From the NCBI GenBank assembly GCA_903813345.2, contig CAIIXF020000010.1, forward strand, positions 2,597,169-2,661,168: DNA of 64,000 nt, read 5' to 3'. The position numbers and the translations under genes are program-made. This stretch comes from Owenia fusiformis. Taxonomy: Eukaryota > Annelida > Polychaeta > Sabellida > Oweniidae. This document shows, in pieces, positions 12,944-26,817 of this stretch. Every line of letters begins with the position of its first letter. Positions within the stretch are counted from its first letter, which is position 1. The notes beneath the pieces were generated by a model. It worked only from the letters and a program-made list of their open reading frames with translations, ran no database searches and was not told the DNA's origin.

Positions 12944-15900
12944 CACATTGAACAATGTTGGAGTGGCCTCACCAGAGGGTTGTTTGCCACGAACAGAGGT
13001 GGAAGGACGCAATGCCTCTAATCGTTTACTTAGCCTCATTCTCGATTGACGCTCATGATCTCGCTCAGCTCGTAACTTTCTGAAAGTTTATAATATTAAT
13101 TTTGAGTTACCTATAAAATTAGTGAATGTTCCATAACATTACAATAGTACAACAGTACAATTATTATTATTATTATTATTATTATATCTTGGTTACCGCC
13201 ATATTTGGCGAGCAATACCTCATTGGTATATTCCGTATTTTACGTATTTTACACTCGAAGATAGAGCCAGAAACCCCTCCTTGGAGGAGCCCTGTTTTCT
13301 TTTATGTGCACAGGTATACAGACATACAGGTACACACCACAGCCTTTTATACGAGTCGTGAACCACTCAGTCAAACACCCAGAATTACATAACGCACAAA
13401 CAAACTTGTCTGAACCGGGAATCGAACCCGGGGCCAAGCGATATTGGTAACCTTGACTCTCTCTGCCACTGAGCCATAGCGGGTGGACATAGGACATAGA
13501 AGAGAAGTGCCTAAACTAAACCTTAAGATTCAAAGACAGATCATGTTGGATAAAAAAAAAGTAAAAAATAAATGCTACTTACTGGGCAATCTCAAATCTG
13601 CGTTTTTTCTCCCTTTCTAGAGCCATTTCAAGTTCTGTCTGTTTCTGCTCATCCGTGATATTGTCTTTTGTCTCAGTAGGGGTATTAGGGGGTGTTCCTG
13701 GAGTAATAAAATGCAATGTACTGTACCGTTCTACCATACATTTCTATATATGTTTAATTGTAAACACCAGGGTCCAGGGTGCAAATATTCTTAATCTTAT
13801 CTCACCTGTTCCAGATAAATTCTTGTTTGGAGGCGGAGCATTGTTTGGAGTGACAACTGTCAATGGTGTCCGTGGAGACAGCATGGGGGGCCTCTTTGGA
13901 ACTGGCCTAATAACAAACACATCAGTTTATTATTTAAGTTATTCAAAAGTGAAAAGTCTTACATTAAGCCTCTGAATCCCCATCTCTCATCTTCACCTAC
14001 AGAGGTAGCTGCTGGGATTGTCATAAGGGTCTTACGCAAGACTAGAAAACAATTCATCAATATTCCATGTTCGTATTAATTTAATCCAAATGAAGAAAGC
14101 TATTAGGAGGGCCTTTTCAATTGTATTTGAATTTGGACAGTTCTGCATCTTAAACCATAAATAATTCCTACACAGATATGTAAATTATTTTTCAGATAAT
14201 AAAATTTGGATTGTAAGGGAATCGCTGTGCAATTTTTGTTGATAAATATTATAATAAATAATAATAATAAAAAAGAATAAAATTTGTTAATCTTAAGTCG
14301 ATTGTTCTTACCTATGCTGCTTGGGTTGTTTACATGCTGTATCCTGACCATGGTTCTTGTTATCTTTAGATAACTTTTGTTTCAGATGCAGTCTCTGTTC
14401 TCTCCAATCTTCATCATCAGAATCCGAATCTGAGCTTACAGAACTAAAATTAGAGAATAAAATAGGTCAATCATTTGTATCATATGTTGAAATGGACCGT
14501 CAAATCTCCCCTATCTGAATCAATTATAGTTCAGTTTTAAAACTTCATTAGTTTGCATCAAGTGTCGAACTGAACTATTAAATCTCCCTACCCAGGTCGA
14601 CCCCCAGCTAGACATTAAACTTGATCAAACCAATTTGCATTGTGATGGACTTGGCTTGAACTTAAAAGGAATTCTAAAAATGCATAACAGAATTATTAAG
14701 TAACCTCCGCAATCAATCAGGGAAGATTTTTTGACATGCTGCGCTATCCCAGAATCCCCTTACAATGCTTCCATCTACATTCCTTGTAAATCAATAACTG
14801 CACTATTATTCATTATTTTCATTTTATTATTCATATCTTATTTATTAATTAATAATTTTTTTATTTTTTAATATGGTATTAGACTGTATTACCCGCTGGG
14901 CTCTTGTAGTTTAAGGATGCGAGTAATTGCGTCACTGTTCATTTGCTCCTTTTGGCGATTCTTGTCGAAATTCCTCAGGTCCATATAGACTGTATCAGGC
15001 TGGGGGGTTTTATGTACTTCTGTTGGGAATAATAATATAGAGAGTAAAAAAGTACAATGTTCTCCCAAAATTAGTCAACAAAATATGTTTATTATTAACA
15101 CATCCACTTATGAATTCATATATTACCTGGCCTAGAGGACGGGGTAGGTGGCGTAGGCAAGTCATTGGTGTTTGTTCCCATTGAACACGTCTGCTTACGT
15201 ACATCTGGCTTAGTAGCTAAAATATATACAGCTTAATGTAGATAAACTGACAGAGGAAAGTGGAATGTATATACATTAATTAATAATTAAAAAACTACTA
15301 TTTATTAATATTTTAATTGTAATTTTCAAGTCTGATTTTCTTATAACACATCCCATTCTGCTCAGAGTTGTTAAAATTATTACAACATATTGGTTTGAAA
15401 TATACAATATTATAGTGTTGCAGAAGTAACACACCTTTACACAACAATGCAAGATGACCTTTGACTTACATTGATTCTTATTCCTGGTGGTTTTAGTAGC
15501 TTTTGGAGGTAGAGGTTTCTTCTTAATAGCCCCTGTTTTCGGGTCAATACTGTTGATTTCTTTGCCAGATTGCTTCATTGACAACTCAGCTAGTTGTTGG
15601 AGAATACTACCCTGTTCAATACTGGGCTCTGGAAAATTTAGGTTGAGACAAATATGCTCCCAATATGATATTTTTTTACCTTCAGTTTTGATCATCCCAT
15701 GGGCTTCCTACTACATGTAGTTGACTCTAATTGAAAGCCCATGATCATTCGGACATTAATTTTATTTGTTGATTATAAAAAATCTGAAAAGTTATGAATA
15801 TCTACAGACTGGAAAAATGGGGAACAACTTTTGCAGCATTGAGATACTTGACTATTGCAGTTATGACAATGTACTGAGAACATACAGTAAATAACCAAGG

Positions 15901-17532
15901 TTATTTTAACTCAAACTTAGTATTGAGATTTAAGGGAGGTATTTGGGATTAACCTTACATCCAAGTAAATTCTAATCACCGTCCAAAACTCTCAGATGAA
16001 AACTGACTTTCGAAGGTTCATATTTCATGATTAATTTAAGAAGTGAGTCTAATAGGATATGTTTTCACAATTTTAAGTACACAAATGAGTACAAAGTTAT
16101 GAACGATCGAACTTACCTTTGGCTCTTGAGGCCCCCACTTCTCCACCCCCCAGTGTCTCGTCTAACTGGAAGCTTTGAGGAGTGACACTTGGTAAATCTA
16201 AAAATGGATAACATAGGAATAAGTTCACAATTAGGAATATCTAAAATAATCTGGCCTTTGCATTTTGATTGATTGACATCTATTGAAAATTCTTTTTACA
16301 GATATGCAATTCATTGTAAGAAATTGTTTGTGTTAATATCTTTTTATACAATTTTTGAGAAATATCCATATATTTGAATACTCACCAATATCTAGACTAT
16401 CCAGACCTTGTAGAGATAATACTGTGTTCTCTTTGGGCAATAACTTAGACATAATCACTTCATCACGCTTGGATTTTTGAGCTTTTTTCTTCGCTTTTTC
16501 TTGAGCATGATACTTTTTATTCTGATTCTCATCCCATAGTTCATTTGATGAAACTCCAATTGAGGTGGACTTCTCATTGACATTTGGTGATTCATTTGCC
16601 TCATTTGTTAATTCATTTGCCTCAATTGTTGTTTCGTTTGCCTCAATTGTCCAGTTTTGTAGCATAGGATTAGGAGGGCTAGAGACGTTAATGCTTGCTT
16701 TAGCAGAGTCATTTATTTTGTTTTTAACAAGCTCATTTTGGTTAATGTGGTCACCATTAGCTGCTGGTGCAGAAAATGGCCGCTGTTTAGGTACATCCCG
16801 ACTCCATTCCTCCTGTAAACGTTTGTCAAGCCTACCTAGCAAATCTATGTCAATATCTCCAACTTTTTGATCCGTGTTATTAACAGGATTTAAAGCTTCA
16901 AATCCATCAGACAATTCACTTTCATCAATATCTTTCTCATCATGTAGATCTTCAAGATCAAGTGTTGGTTTCTTTATAGAGCGTTGAAAGATGCCAACTT
17001 CTTCATCCGAGCTGATCTGGAAAAACAAAGAAAATGATTTAGCAATATCTGGATATCCTTCTGAATCTTTCTGAAGTGTTGATTCATTGATTTTCAAAAT
17101 TTCACTCAGTAACAAAAAATGGTCAGATTTTGGAAATATTTTTATATTTTATTTGACAGGAACATATTTAAACATGGATGATTTAACATGACTTGTATTT
17201 CTTCTTTTCTAAATAAAAGTATGGCAAGGACTGTAGTGCTAAGTACTAACAAAAAACTTATAGTTTTGTAATGAGCCATACCAGCAGTCAGTGCTTATAT
17301 CATTTTTATTATGATTGCATTATTTTATCACAGAGATATTCAACCTGATGTTTTCTTGATACAACTTCAAATTATAACTTACATCTGATGTATCGAAATC
17401 AATAGTTGGAAGATTTTTCTCAACCTCAGCAAAGATGGCGTTAAGCTTGGGTTGCAGGATTGACTTCTCAGGCAGGTAACCAGGAAGACTCAACTTCCCT
17501 TGGATTCCGCCACTTCCCTCATCCGATGACAT
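12944..17532 (-). CDS. DNAAF8: Dynein axonemal assembly factor 8 (C16orf71/DAAP1), ten coding exons, 3' end not found
   Basis: Known role: DNAAF8/DAAP1 is a cytoplasmic factor found with outer dynein arm subunits in multiciliated cells. Exons (minus strand): 17383-17532, 16386-17016, 16117-16197, 15470-15628, 15127-15216, 14893-15019, 14312-14443, 13806-13906, 13583-13697, 12944-13079. All boundaries are GT-AG and phases join in frame, giving 574 codons. Family signatures as I recall them from the human protein: an early acidic block followed by SSDEEVGIFQR (human has EEELFIFQR), VLSLQGLDSLDI (human VLSLQQLEAWDLDDI), ILQQLAELSMKQS, and TVYMDLR followed by an acidic Ser/Asp run (human TIFIDLRQ). 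Then come a proline-rich segment and a charged coiled coil (KLRAERDHERQSRMRLSKRL). The start ATG follows an acceptor five bases upstream (TTGCAG), so a non-coding first exon must lie further right. The last exon could instead use a donor after 12973 or read on to a stop at 12884-12886. Confidence 0.82.
13161..13185. repeat. (TTA)n microsatellite
   Basis: About eight TTA/ATT trinucleotides inside a DNAAF8 intron. Likely length-variable. Confidence 0.9.
13250..13486 (-). mobile_element. tRNA-derived SINE in a DNAAF8 intron
   Basis: On the minus strand, an A box (TGGCTCAGTGGCAGA, 13462-13476) and a B box (GGTTCGATTCC, 13418-13428) are spaced as in a tRNA gene. The acceptor stem does not pair and sequence continues about 160 bp beyond the tRNA-like head, so this is a SINE and not a tRNA gene. 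Same strand as the host gene. Confidence 0.75.
13997..14041 (-). other. Cryptic 45-nt exon with in-frame stop inside DNAAF8
   Basis: A good acceptor (TTGTTTTCTAG) and donor (GTAG followed by GTGAAG) flank 45 nt. Joined between the 14312-14443 and 13806-13906 exons in their required phase it gives TAA after three codons, while skipping it joins the two exons perfectly. Either a decoy or a poison cassette exon; read in another frame it looks protein-like. Confidence 0.4.
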
Positions 17533-17602
17533 GCTGCCTGCAATGTTAAAATAACTAGATTGGTAAATTGAACAAAGTTCAATTTAAGACTCCAGATTGA
17601 TT

Positions 17603-17812
17603 TACTTGAGTAAAGAGCTGAGTAAGTAACTGAGTAGGAAGCTGAGTAAGTAGATGATTAAGTAATTAACTAAGTAGCTGAGTAAGCAGCTGAGCAGGTA
17701 GCTGAGTAAGTAGCTGAGTAGGTAGCTGAGTAAGTAGCTGAGTAGGTAGCTAAGTAGGTAGCTAAGTAGGTAGCTGAGTAGGTAAGTGGGTAGGTAAGTA
17801 GGAATTTTTGAC
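17603..17812. repeat. AGCTGAGTAAGT/AGCTGAGTAGGT minisatellite
   Basis: Roughly 12-bp units alternating GAGTAAGTAGCT and GAGTAGGTAGCT, with degenerate edges. The same array with the same flanks recurs at 25235-25446, showing that the block 17553-18180 was duplicated to about 25185-25830. Confidence 0.9.
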
Positions 17813-18084
17813 CGGAAGTCGGATTGAAATTTGGTTTGCAGATTTGGATTCCTGAGAAAATTCTACCCTTAATTCATAACTCATAAGTTAAATTATGAGA
17901 ACTTTTTATTTTGACCTACTTTACGGACACCATATCTCAAAAGTGGGTCAAAATACTTTCTGACGGCAAACGGCTCTCACCATTAGCACACTCTTTGCTA
18001 CCTGTATACAAAATTTTGAAGCAAATCCTAAAAGTGTAGTGCCAGAATCGCAAAAATAAGGAAAAACTATGAATTTGACCTAGA

Positions 18085-19510
18085 TTTTGACCTAGGCATT
18101 TTGGTGTCCAAATATTGAAACTAGGTAAATTTTGAGGTCCCCTTCTTTTATAGGAATTCATTATCTTAAGCTGTACTCAATCTATATCTCGTATTTTACA
18201 CTTCAAAAAAATCTTTTTTCCTTGACTTTCTATCAGGATACCATCAGATCGATTTTCCGAAATTTCAAAACGCCATAACTTCTGAACCGGAAGTCGGATC
18301 GAAATTTCATTTAAAGATTCGGATTCCTGACAAAATTCTACCCCTAATTCATAACTCATACGTTAAATTTGGCGAATTTTTATTTTGACCTACTTTTCGG
18401 ACACGCCATAACTTTGGAACTGGAAGTCGGATCGAAATTTGGTTTGCAGATTCGGATTCCTGAGAAAATTCTACTCTTATTTCATAGCTCATATGTTAAA
18501 TCTGGAGAATTTTTCATTTTGACCTACTTTTCGGACACCATATCTCAAAAGTGGGTAGAAATACTTTCTGACGGCAAAAGGCTAACACTATTAGCACACT
18601 CTTTGCTACCTGTATACAAAATATTGAAGCAAATTATTAAAGTGTAGTGTCAGAATCGAAAAATAAGGAAAAGCTGTGAATTTGACCTAGATTTTGACTT
18701 AGGCATTTTGGTGTCCAAATTTTGAAGTTATGTAGCTTTTGAGGTCCACTTCTTTTATAGGCATTCATTATGTTAAGCTGTACTCAGTCTATATCTAGAT
18801 TTTGACCTAGGCATTTTGGTGTCCAAATATTGAAACTAGGTAGCTTTTGAGGTCCCCTTCTTTTATAGGAATTCATTATCTTAAGCTGTACTCAATCTAT
18901 ATCTCGTATTTTACACTTCAAAAAAATCTTTTTTCCTTGACTTTCTATCAGGATACCATCAGATCGATTTTCCGAAATTTCAAAACGCCATAACTTCTGA
19001 ACCGGAAGTCGGATCGAAATTTCATTTAAAGATTCGGATTCCTGACAAAATTCTACCCCTAATTCATAACTCATACGTTAAATTTGGCGAATTTTTATTT
19101 TGACCTACTTTTCGGACACGCCATAACTTTGGAACTGGAAGTCGGATCGAAATTTGGTTTGCAGATTCGGATTCCTGAGAAAATTCTACTCTTATTTCAT
19201 AGCTCATATGTTAAATCTGGAGAATTTTTCATTTTGACCTACTTTTCGGACACCATATCTCAAAAGTGGGTAGAAATACTTTCTGACGGCAAAAGGCTAA
19301 CACTATTAGCACACTCTTTGCTACCTGTATACAAAATATTGAAGCAAATTATTAAAGTGTAGTGTCAGAATCGAAAAAATAAGGAAAAGCTGTGAATTTG
19401 ACCTAGATTTTGACTTAGGCATTTTGGTGTCCAAATTTTGAAGTTATGTAGCTTTTGAGGTCCACTTCTTTTATAGGCATTCATTATGTTAAGCTGTACT
19501 CAGTCTATAT
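18085..19510. repeat. Nearly exact 715-bp tandem duplication
   Basis: Everything from about 18085 recurs 715 bp later (for example TATATCTCGTATTTTACACT at 18181 and 18896). The only change I found is one extra A in a poly-A run near 19375. The copies diverge after about 19500. A recent event within the satellite, or an assembly artefact. Confidence 0.85.
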
Positions 19511-20135
19511 CTTGTATTTTACACTTCGAAAAAGTCTTTTTTCCTATTGGCTTAACATGGGCACCAAATTTAGCGATTTTTGAGATTTCAAAACGCCATA
19601 ACTTCCGAACCGGAAGTCGGATTGAAATTTTGTTTGCAGATTCGGATTCCTGAGATAATTCTACACTTATTTGATGATTCACACGTTGAATTTAGAGAAC
19701 TTTTTATGTTCTGACCTACATTTCGGACGCCATATCTCAAAATCGGTAAGAGTAATCAACAAAACGGTTTACCATTTGCAATGAGCTTTTTCTAAGGAAC
19801 ATGATGAAAAAAACCCGGAGCGAAAATACTGAAGGACGACTGAGAAAACTTGTAAAATAGTGAAAAACCACGATTTGACCTAGTTCTTGACCTTTGACCT
19901 AGATAAACATTTGACCTAATTTCCCAGAAACTAAGTATCATTACCTAGTTGAATATGTTAGCAGATTTAAGTTAGTCCTTCTAGTTGCTGAGAAAAAGTG
20001 TTCGGAAAGAAAGAATAATAACTAGATTTTGGAAATTGAACGAAGTTCAATTTCAGACTCCAGATCTAGACTTTTTTTTTAGCCGAGTCATCCAAAATAA
20101 GCCGAGTCATCCAGAATAAGCTGAGTCATCTAGAA

Positions 20136-20333
20136 AGAGATGGATAAATAAAATAGGAAGGTCGGATAGGATAGAATAGGAAAGAACGATAGGATAGAAT
20201 AAGAAAGAAGGATAGGATAGAATAGAATAGGAAGAAAGGATAGGATAGGATAGGAAGGATAGGAAGGAAAAGATATGAAGGAAGGATAGATAGGAAGGAT
20301 AGGGTAGGATGAGATAGGAAGGATGGATGAATT
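20136..20333. repeat. GGATA/GGAAGGATA minisatellite, array 1
   Basis: Purine-rich 5-9 bp units (AGGATAGGATAG, AGGAAGGATAG) on the plus strand, preceded by repeated AAGCCGAGTCATCCAGAATA words. Confidence 0.9.
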
Positions 20334-21559
20334 TTTCAATATTTTCTTCTCTACTCTTGACTTTCTATCAGGATACCATCAGATCGATTTTTCTCGAAAT
20401 TTCAAAACGCTATCACTTCCGAACCGGAAGTCGGATCGAAATTTGGTTTGCAGATTCGGATTCCTGACAAAATTCTACCCCTAATTCATAACTCATACGT
20501 TAAATTTGGAGATTTTTTATTTTGACCTACTTTTCGGACACGCCATAACTTCCGAACCGGGAGTCGGATCGAAATTTGGTTTGCAGATTCGGATTCCTGA
20601 GAAAATTTTATACTTAATTCATAACTCAAACGTCAAATTTGGAGAACTTTTTATTTTGACCTACTTTTCGGACACCATATCTCAAAAGTGGGTCAAAATA
20701 CTTTCTGACGGCAAAAGGCTAACACTATAAGCATATTCTTGGCTACATGTATACACAATTTCGAAGAATATAATTAAAGTGTAGTGTCAGAATCGAAAAA
20801 ATAAGGAAAACCTATGAATTTGACCTAGATTTTGACCTAGGCATTTCGGTGTCCAAATTGTGAAGCTAGATGGCTTTTGAGGTCCCCTTCTTTTAAAAGC
20901 TTTGATTATATGAAGCTGAACTCAGTCTATATTCCGTATTTTTCACTTCAAAAAAATATTTTTTCCCATTGACTTAACATGGGCACCAAATTTAGCGATT
21001 TTTGAGTTTTCAAAACGCCATAACTTCCGAACCGGAAGTCAGATCCAAATTTCGTTTTCAGATTCGGAATCCTGATAAAATTTCCTATAAGTCTAATATC
21101 CTGGACATTTGATTCGGAGAACTTTTTTTTGGACCTCGTTTTCGGACACTGATATCTCGAAATCGGTTTGAGATATCAAAAAACTAAATCGACCCTAGGT
21201 TTCCTAGTTTTTTATAAGGAACACAATGAAAAAAACCCGGATCGAAAATATTGAAGGACGACCGAGAAAATCGAAAAAAGTGACAAAGTACTGGATTTGA
21301 CCTAGTTCTTGACCTTTGAACTAGATAAAAATTTGACCCAATATCCCACCAACTAAAGACTGAACCTAAATAAACTGTATTATGGTACTTACTGGATACC
21401 TCATAGTTATTGAAAAAACTCCGAAAGAATAATAAGAATAAGAACTAGACTTTGGAAATTGAACGAAGTTCAATTTCAGACTCCAGATCTAGACTTTTTT
21501 AAGCCCAGTCATCTAAAATAAGCCGAGTCATCCAGAATAAGCTGAGTCATCCAGAATAA

Positions 21560-21752
21560 GATGGATGGATAAAATAGGAAGGTAGGATAGGATAGAATGG
21601 GAAGGAACAATAGGATAGAATAAGAAAGAAGGATAGGATATAGAACAGAATAGGAAGAAAGGATATTATAGGAGAGGATAGGAAGGAAAGGATACGAAGG
21701 AAGGATAGATAGGAAGGATAGGATAGGATAGGATCAGATAGGAAGGATGGAT
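21560..21752. repeat. GGATA minisatellite, array 2
   Basis: Same structure and flanks as the array at 20136, with a few unit differences. Confidence 0.9.
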
Positions 21753-22879
21753 GAATTTTTCAATATTTTCTTCTCTACTCTTGACTTTCTATCAGGATAC
21801 CATCAGATCGATTTTCCGAAATTTCAAAACGCCATAACTTCCGAACCGAAAGTCGGATCTAAATTTAAAGATTTGGATTCCTGACAAAATTCTACCCCTA
21901 ATTCATAACTCATACGTTAAATTTGGCAAATTTTTATTTTGACCTACTTTTCGGACACGCCATAACTTCGGAACCGGAAGTCGGATCGAAATTTGGTTTG
22001 CAGATTCGGATTCCTGACAAAATTCTACCCCTAATTCATAACTCATACGTTAAATTTGGAGAACTTTTTATTTTGACCTACATTTCGGACACCATATCTC
22101 AAAAGTGGGTCAAAATACTTTCTGACGGCAAATGGCTAACACTATTAGCACACTCTTGGCTACATGTATACACAATTTCGAAGAATATAATTGAAGTATA
22201 GTGTCAGAATTGCAAAAATAAGGAAAACCTTTGAATTTGACCTAGATTTTGACCTAGGAATTTTGGTGTCCAAATTCTGAAGCTAGATGGCTTTTGAGGT
22301 CCCTTTCTTTTGAAAGCTTTCATTAAATTAAGCTGAACTCAGTCTATATTTCGTATTTTCCACTTCAAAAAATATTTTTTCCCATTGAATTAACATGGGC
22401 ACAAAATTTAGCGATTTTTGAGTTTTTAAAATGCCATAACTTCCGAACCAGAAGTCGGATCGAAATTTGATTTGCAGTTTCGGATTCCTGAGATCATCCT
22501 ACACTTATTTCATAACTCACATATTGAATTCGAAGAACTTTTTGTTTTGACCTACTTTCCGGACGCCATATCTCAAAATCGGTAACAGTAATCAAAAATC
22601 TGATGGCACACTTATGAAAGGGCTGTTTCTAAGCTACATGATGAAAAAAAGACAAAGTTGTTTCGATAAATAACAACGAAGATAATTGATAGAATGTTGA
22701 AAATGCAAAATTTGACCTAGTTCTTGACCTCTGACCTAGATAAAAATTTGACCCAATTTCCCACCAACTAGATACTGAACCTAAATAAACTGTATAATGG
22801 TCTTTACTGGATACCCTATAGTTATTGAAAAAACTCAAAAAGAAAAATAAGAAGAATAATAAGAAGAATACTGGCAAAA

Positions 22880-23085
22880 ACAATAGACTCCAGATTGACA
22901 TCTGGAGTCTAATAAGAAGAATAAGAATACTGGCAAAAACAATAGACTCCAACATTGACATCTGGAGTCTAATAATAATAAGAAAACTGGCAAAAGCAAT
23001 AGACTCCAGATTTTCAATCTGGAGTCTAATAAGAAAACTGGCAAAAGCAACAGACTCCAGATTTTCAATCTGGAGTCTAATAATA
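22880..23085. repeat. Four short palindromes AGACTCCAGATTTTCAATCT-type
   Basis: Each unit has AGACTCCAGA facing TCTGGAGTCT across a few bases, separated by AATAAGAAAACTGGCAAAAG. Four copies in tandem here and one at 28630-28672. Each can form a stable 10-11 bp hairpin. Confidence 0.85.
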
Positions 23086-23887
23086 GGATTCGGCCATACG
23101 CGTTTCGTGGGTAATGGCTCTATGGACGTTTTGAGGGCCTATAACGGTCGATTAAAGGACAGGGAATCGTCGGAGGTAGTTGGGGAGAATGCTTGGCTCG
23201 TGCTTCGCGGATCCGTCGAGGTCAAAAAATAGTCCTTCAAAAAATGGGCCTTCCAGACGCCTATGTAGAGCTTTCGACGTAGATTCGAGCAGCGTACGTG
23301 TCGTTCTACATTCCGCAATCGTTAGTTTGATGAAGGGAATCGTTGTTTTAGAAATGCTCTAGTCATCCTTCGGGCCTATTTTCTTTCAAATGTATGTTGT
23401 TCGCAGAGATACGTAGACCAAGTGTATACGTGTAGTCTAGATATACGGCAACGGTGGCCCGTACGCGAACTTCAAACGCCTATATCTCGATAACTAATGG
23501 GTGGATTTCAATTTGGTTCACAGTTTTTTAGATGCTCGGAAAACTGTCTTTCGGACCAGCTAGTTTTCCTCCGATTCTGACTTCTTAAGGAGGCTCGAGA
23601 GGCCAAAATAGCGAAAATGCAGATTTCGACCTAGATTTCGACCTTTGACCCAGATAAGGATTTGACCTAATTTCCCACCAACTACGCCTAGCCCCCTAAC
23701 AACGTGTATGAGTAGATTTATCCAGATTTCTCTCGTTGATGAGAACGTGTGTACAGAAAGATTTTTGCTTTTGCACATACAAAAGCAAAAATCACTAGAC
23801 TTTGGAAATTGAACGAAGTTCAATTTCAGACTCCAGATTTAGACCATTTTTAGCCGAGTCATCCAGAATAAGCGGAGTCATCCAGAA

Positions 23888-24075
23888 AAAGATGGATGAA
23901 TAAAATAGGAAGGTAGGATAGGATAGAATAGGAAGGAACGATAGGATAGAATAAGAAAGAAGGATAGGATAGAACAGAATAGGAAGAAAGGATATGATAG
24001 GAGAGGATAGGAAGGAAAAGATACGAAGGAAGGATATAGGAAGGATATGATAGGATCAGATAGGAAGGATGGATG
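23888..24075. repeat. GGATA minisatellite, array 3
   Basis: Same purine-rich unit family and flanks as arrays 1 and 2. Confidence 0.9.
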
Positions 24076-25234
24076 CATTTTTCAATATTTTCTTCTCTAC
24101 TCTTGACTTTCTATCAGGATACCATCAGATCGATTTTCCGAAATTTCAAAACGCCATAACTTCCGAACTGGAAGTCGGATCGAAATTCGATTTGAAGATT
24201 CGGATTCCTGACAAAATTCTACCCCTAATTCATAACTCATACATTAAATTTGGCGAATTTTAATTTTGACCTACTTTTCGGACACGCCATAACTTCGGAG
24301 CCGGAAATTGGATCGAAATTTGGTTTGCAGATTCGGATTTCTGAGACAATTCTACCCTTAATTCATAACTCATATGTTAAATTTGGAGAACTTTTATTTT
24401 GACCTACTTTTCGGACACCATATCTCAAAAGTGGGTCAAAATACTCTCTGACGGCAAAAGGCTAACACTATTAGCACATTCTTGGCTACATGTATACACA
24501 ATTTCGAAGAATATAATTAAAGTGTAATGTCAGAATCGCAAAAATAAGGAAAAACTTTGAACTTGACCTAGATATTGACCTAGGCATTTTGGTGTCCAAA
24601 TTTTGAAGCTAGATGGCTTTTGAGGTCCCATTCTTTTAAAAGCTTTCATTATATTTAGCTGAACTCAGTTTATATTTCGTATTTTTCACTTCAAAAAAAT
24701 CTTTTTTCCCATTGACTTAACATGGGCACCAAATTTAGCAATTTTTGAGCTTTCAAAACGCCATAACTTCCGAACCGGAAGTCCGATTCAAATTTGGTTT
24801 GCAGATTCGGATTCCTGAGATCATTCTACACTTACTTTATAATTCATATGTTGAATTTGGATAACTTTCTGTTCTGACCTACTTTCCGGACGCCATATCT
24901 CAAAATCGGTAACAGTAATCAAAAATCTGATGGCACAGTTATGAAAGGGCTGTTTCTAAGCTACATGATGAAAAAAAGATGAAGACGTTTCGATAAATAA
25001 CGACGAAGATAATAGACAGAAGGTTGAAAATGTAAGATTTGACCTAGTTCTTGACCTTCGACCTAGATAAAAAATTGACCCAATTTCCGAGGAACTAGAT
25101 ACTGGACATAAATTGACTGAATAATGATCTTTATTGGAAGCCTTATGGTTATCGAGAAAACTGGGAAAGAATAATAAAGAATAACTAGATTGGTAAATTG
25201 AACAAAGTTCAATTTAAGACTCCAGATTGATTTA

Positions 25235-25446
25235 CTTGAGTAAAGAGCTGAGTAAGTAACTGAGTAGGAAGCTGAGTAAGTAGATGATTAAGTAATTGAG
25301 TAAGTAGCTGAGTAGGTAGCTGAGTAAGCAGCTGAGCAGGTAGCTGAGTAAGTAGCTGAGTAGGTAGCTGAGTAAGTAGCTGAGTAGGTAGCTGAGTAGG
25401 TAGCTAAGTAGGTAGCCAAATAGGTAAGTAGGTAGGTAAGTAGGAA
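25235..25446. repeat. AGCTGAGTAAGT minisatellite, second array
   Basis: Copy of the array next to DNAAF8 (17603-17812), with identical leader TTACTTGAGTAAAGAGCTG. Confidence 0.9.
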
Positions 25447-26817
25447 TTTTTGACTGGAAGTCGGATTGAAATTCGGTTTGCAGATTTGGATTCCTGAGAA
25501 AATTCTACCCTTAATTCATAACTCATAAGTTAAATTATGAGAACTTTTTATTTTGACCTACTTTACAGACACCATATCTCAAAAGTGGGTCAAAATACTT
25601 TCTGACGGCAAAAGGCTCTCACTATAAGCACACTGTTTGCTACCTGTATACAAAATGTTGAAGCAAATCCTAAAAGTGTAGTGCCAGAATTGCAAAAATA
25701 AGGAAAAACTATGAATTTGACCTAGATTTTGACCTAGGCATTTTGGTGTCCAAATATTGAAACTAGGTAGCTTTTGAGGTCCCCTTCTTTTATAGGAATT
25801 CATTATCTTAAGCTGTACTCAATCTATATCGGAAGTCGGATCGAAATTTGGTTTGCAGATTCGGATTCCTGAGAAAATTTTACTCTTAATTCATAACTCA
25901 TATGTTAAATTTGGAGAATTTTTTATTTTGACCTACTTTTCGGACACCATATCTCAAAAGTGGGTCAAAATACTCTCTGACGGCAAAAGGCTAACACTAT
26001 AAGCACACTCTTTGCTACCTGTATACAAAATTTTGAAGCAAATCCTAAAAGTGTAGTGCCAGAATCGCAAAAATAAGGAAAAACTATGAATTTGACCTAG
26101 ATTTTGACCTAGGCATTTTGGTGTCCAAATATTGAAACTAGGTAGATTTTGAGGTCCCCTTCTTTTATAGGAATTCATTATCTTAAGCTGTACTCAATCT
26201 ATATCTCGTATTTTACACTTCAAAAAATCTTTTTTCCTTGACTTTCTATCAGGATAACATCAGATCGATTTTTCTCGAAATTTCAAAACGCCATAACTTT
26301 CAAACGGGAAGTCGGATCGAAATTTGGTTTGCAGATTCAGATTCCTGAGGAAATTCTACCCTTATTCCATAGCTCATATGTTAAATTTGGAGAACTTTTT
26401 TAGTTTGACCTACTTTCCGGACGCCATATCTCAAAATCGCTAAGAGTAATCAAAAAACGGATGGCACACTCTCGATTTGTTTTTTTCTAAGCTACATGAT
26501 GAAAAAAAGATGAAGGAGTAACGACAATAAGCAAGGAAGATAATTGACAGAATGTTGATTTGACCTTAATTTGACCTAGTTCTTGACCTTTGACCTAGAT
26601 ACAAATTTGACCTCATTTCCCAGAAACTAGGTTGATGGGCTATGTTAGCCATGTAAGTAGGTTAAAGTAAGTTCTCCTAGTTACTGAGAAAACGTGTACG
26701 GAAAGAAAGAAAGAAAGAAAAATAACTAGACTTTGGAAATTGAACGAAGTTCAATTTCAGACTCCAGATTTAGACCATTTTTAGCCGAGTCATTCAGAAT
26801 AAGCTGAGTCATCCAGA

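Noticed and set aside
13409-13486. Possible tRNA gene on the minus strand
   Set aside because: A and B boxes are present but the acceptor stem does not pair and a longer conserved tail follows; called a SINE.
13997-14041. Including this segment as a regular DNAAF8 exon
   Set aside because: It brings an in-frame TAA, and the flanking exons join correctly without it; kept only as a cryptic exon.
18177-19682. Open stretches on the minus strand in satellite units (60 codons, repeated)
   Set aside because: They are by-products of the tandem repeat; no ATG-based conservation and no domain.
22629-23232. 110- to 135-codon open frames over AAGAATAAT/CTCCAG repeats
   Set aside because: Low-complexity translation of hairpin and A-rich repeats (Lys/Asn on one strand, Phe/Leu on the other).
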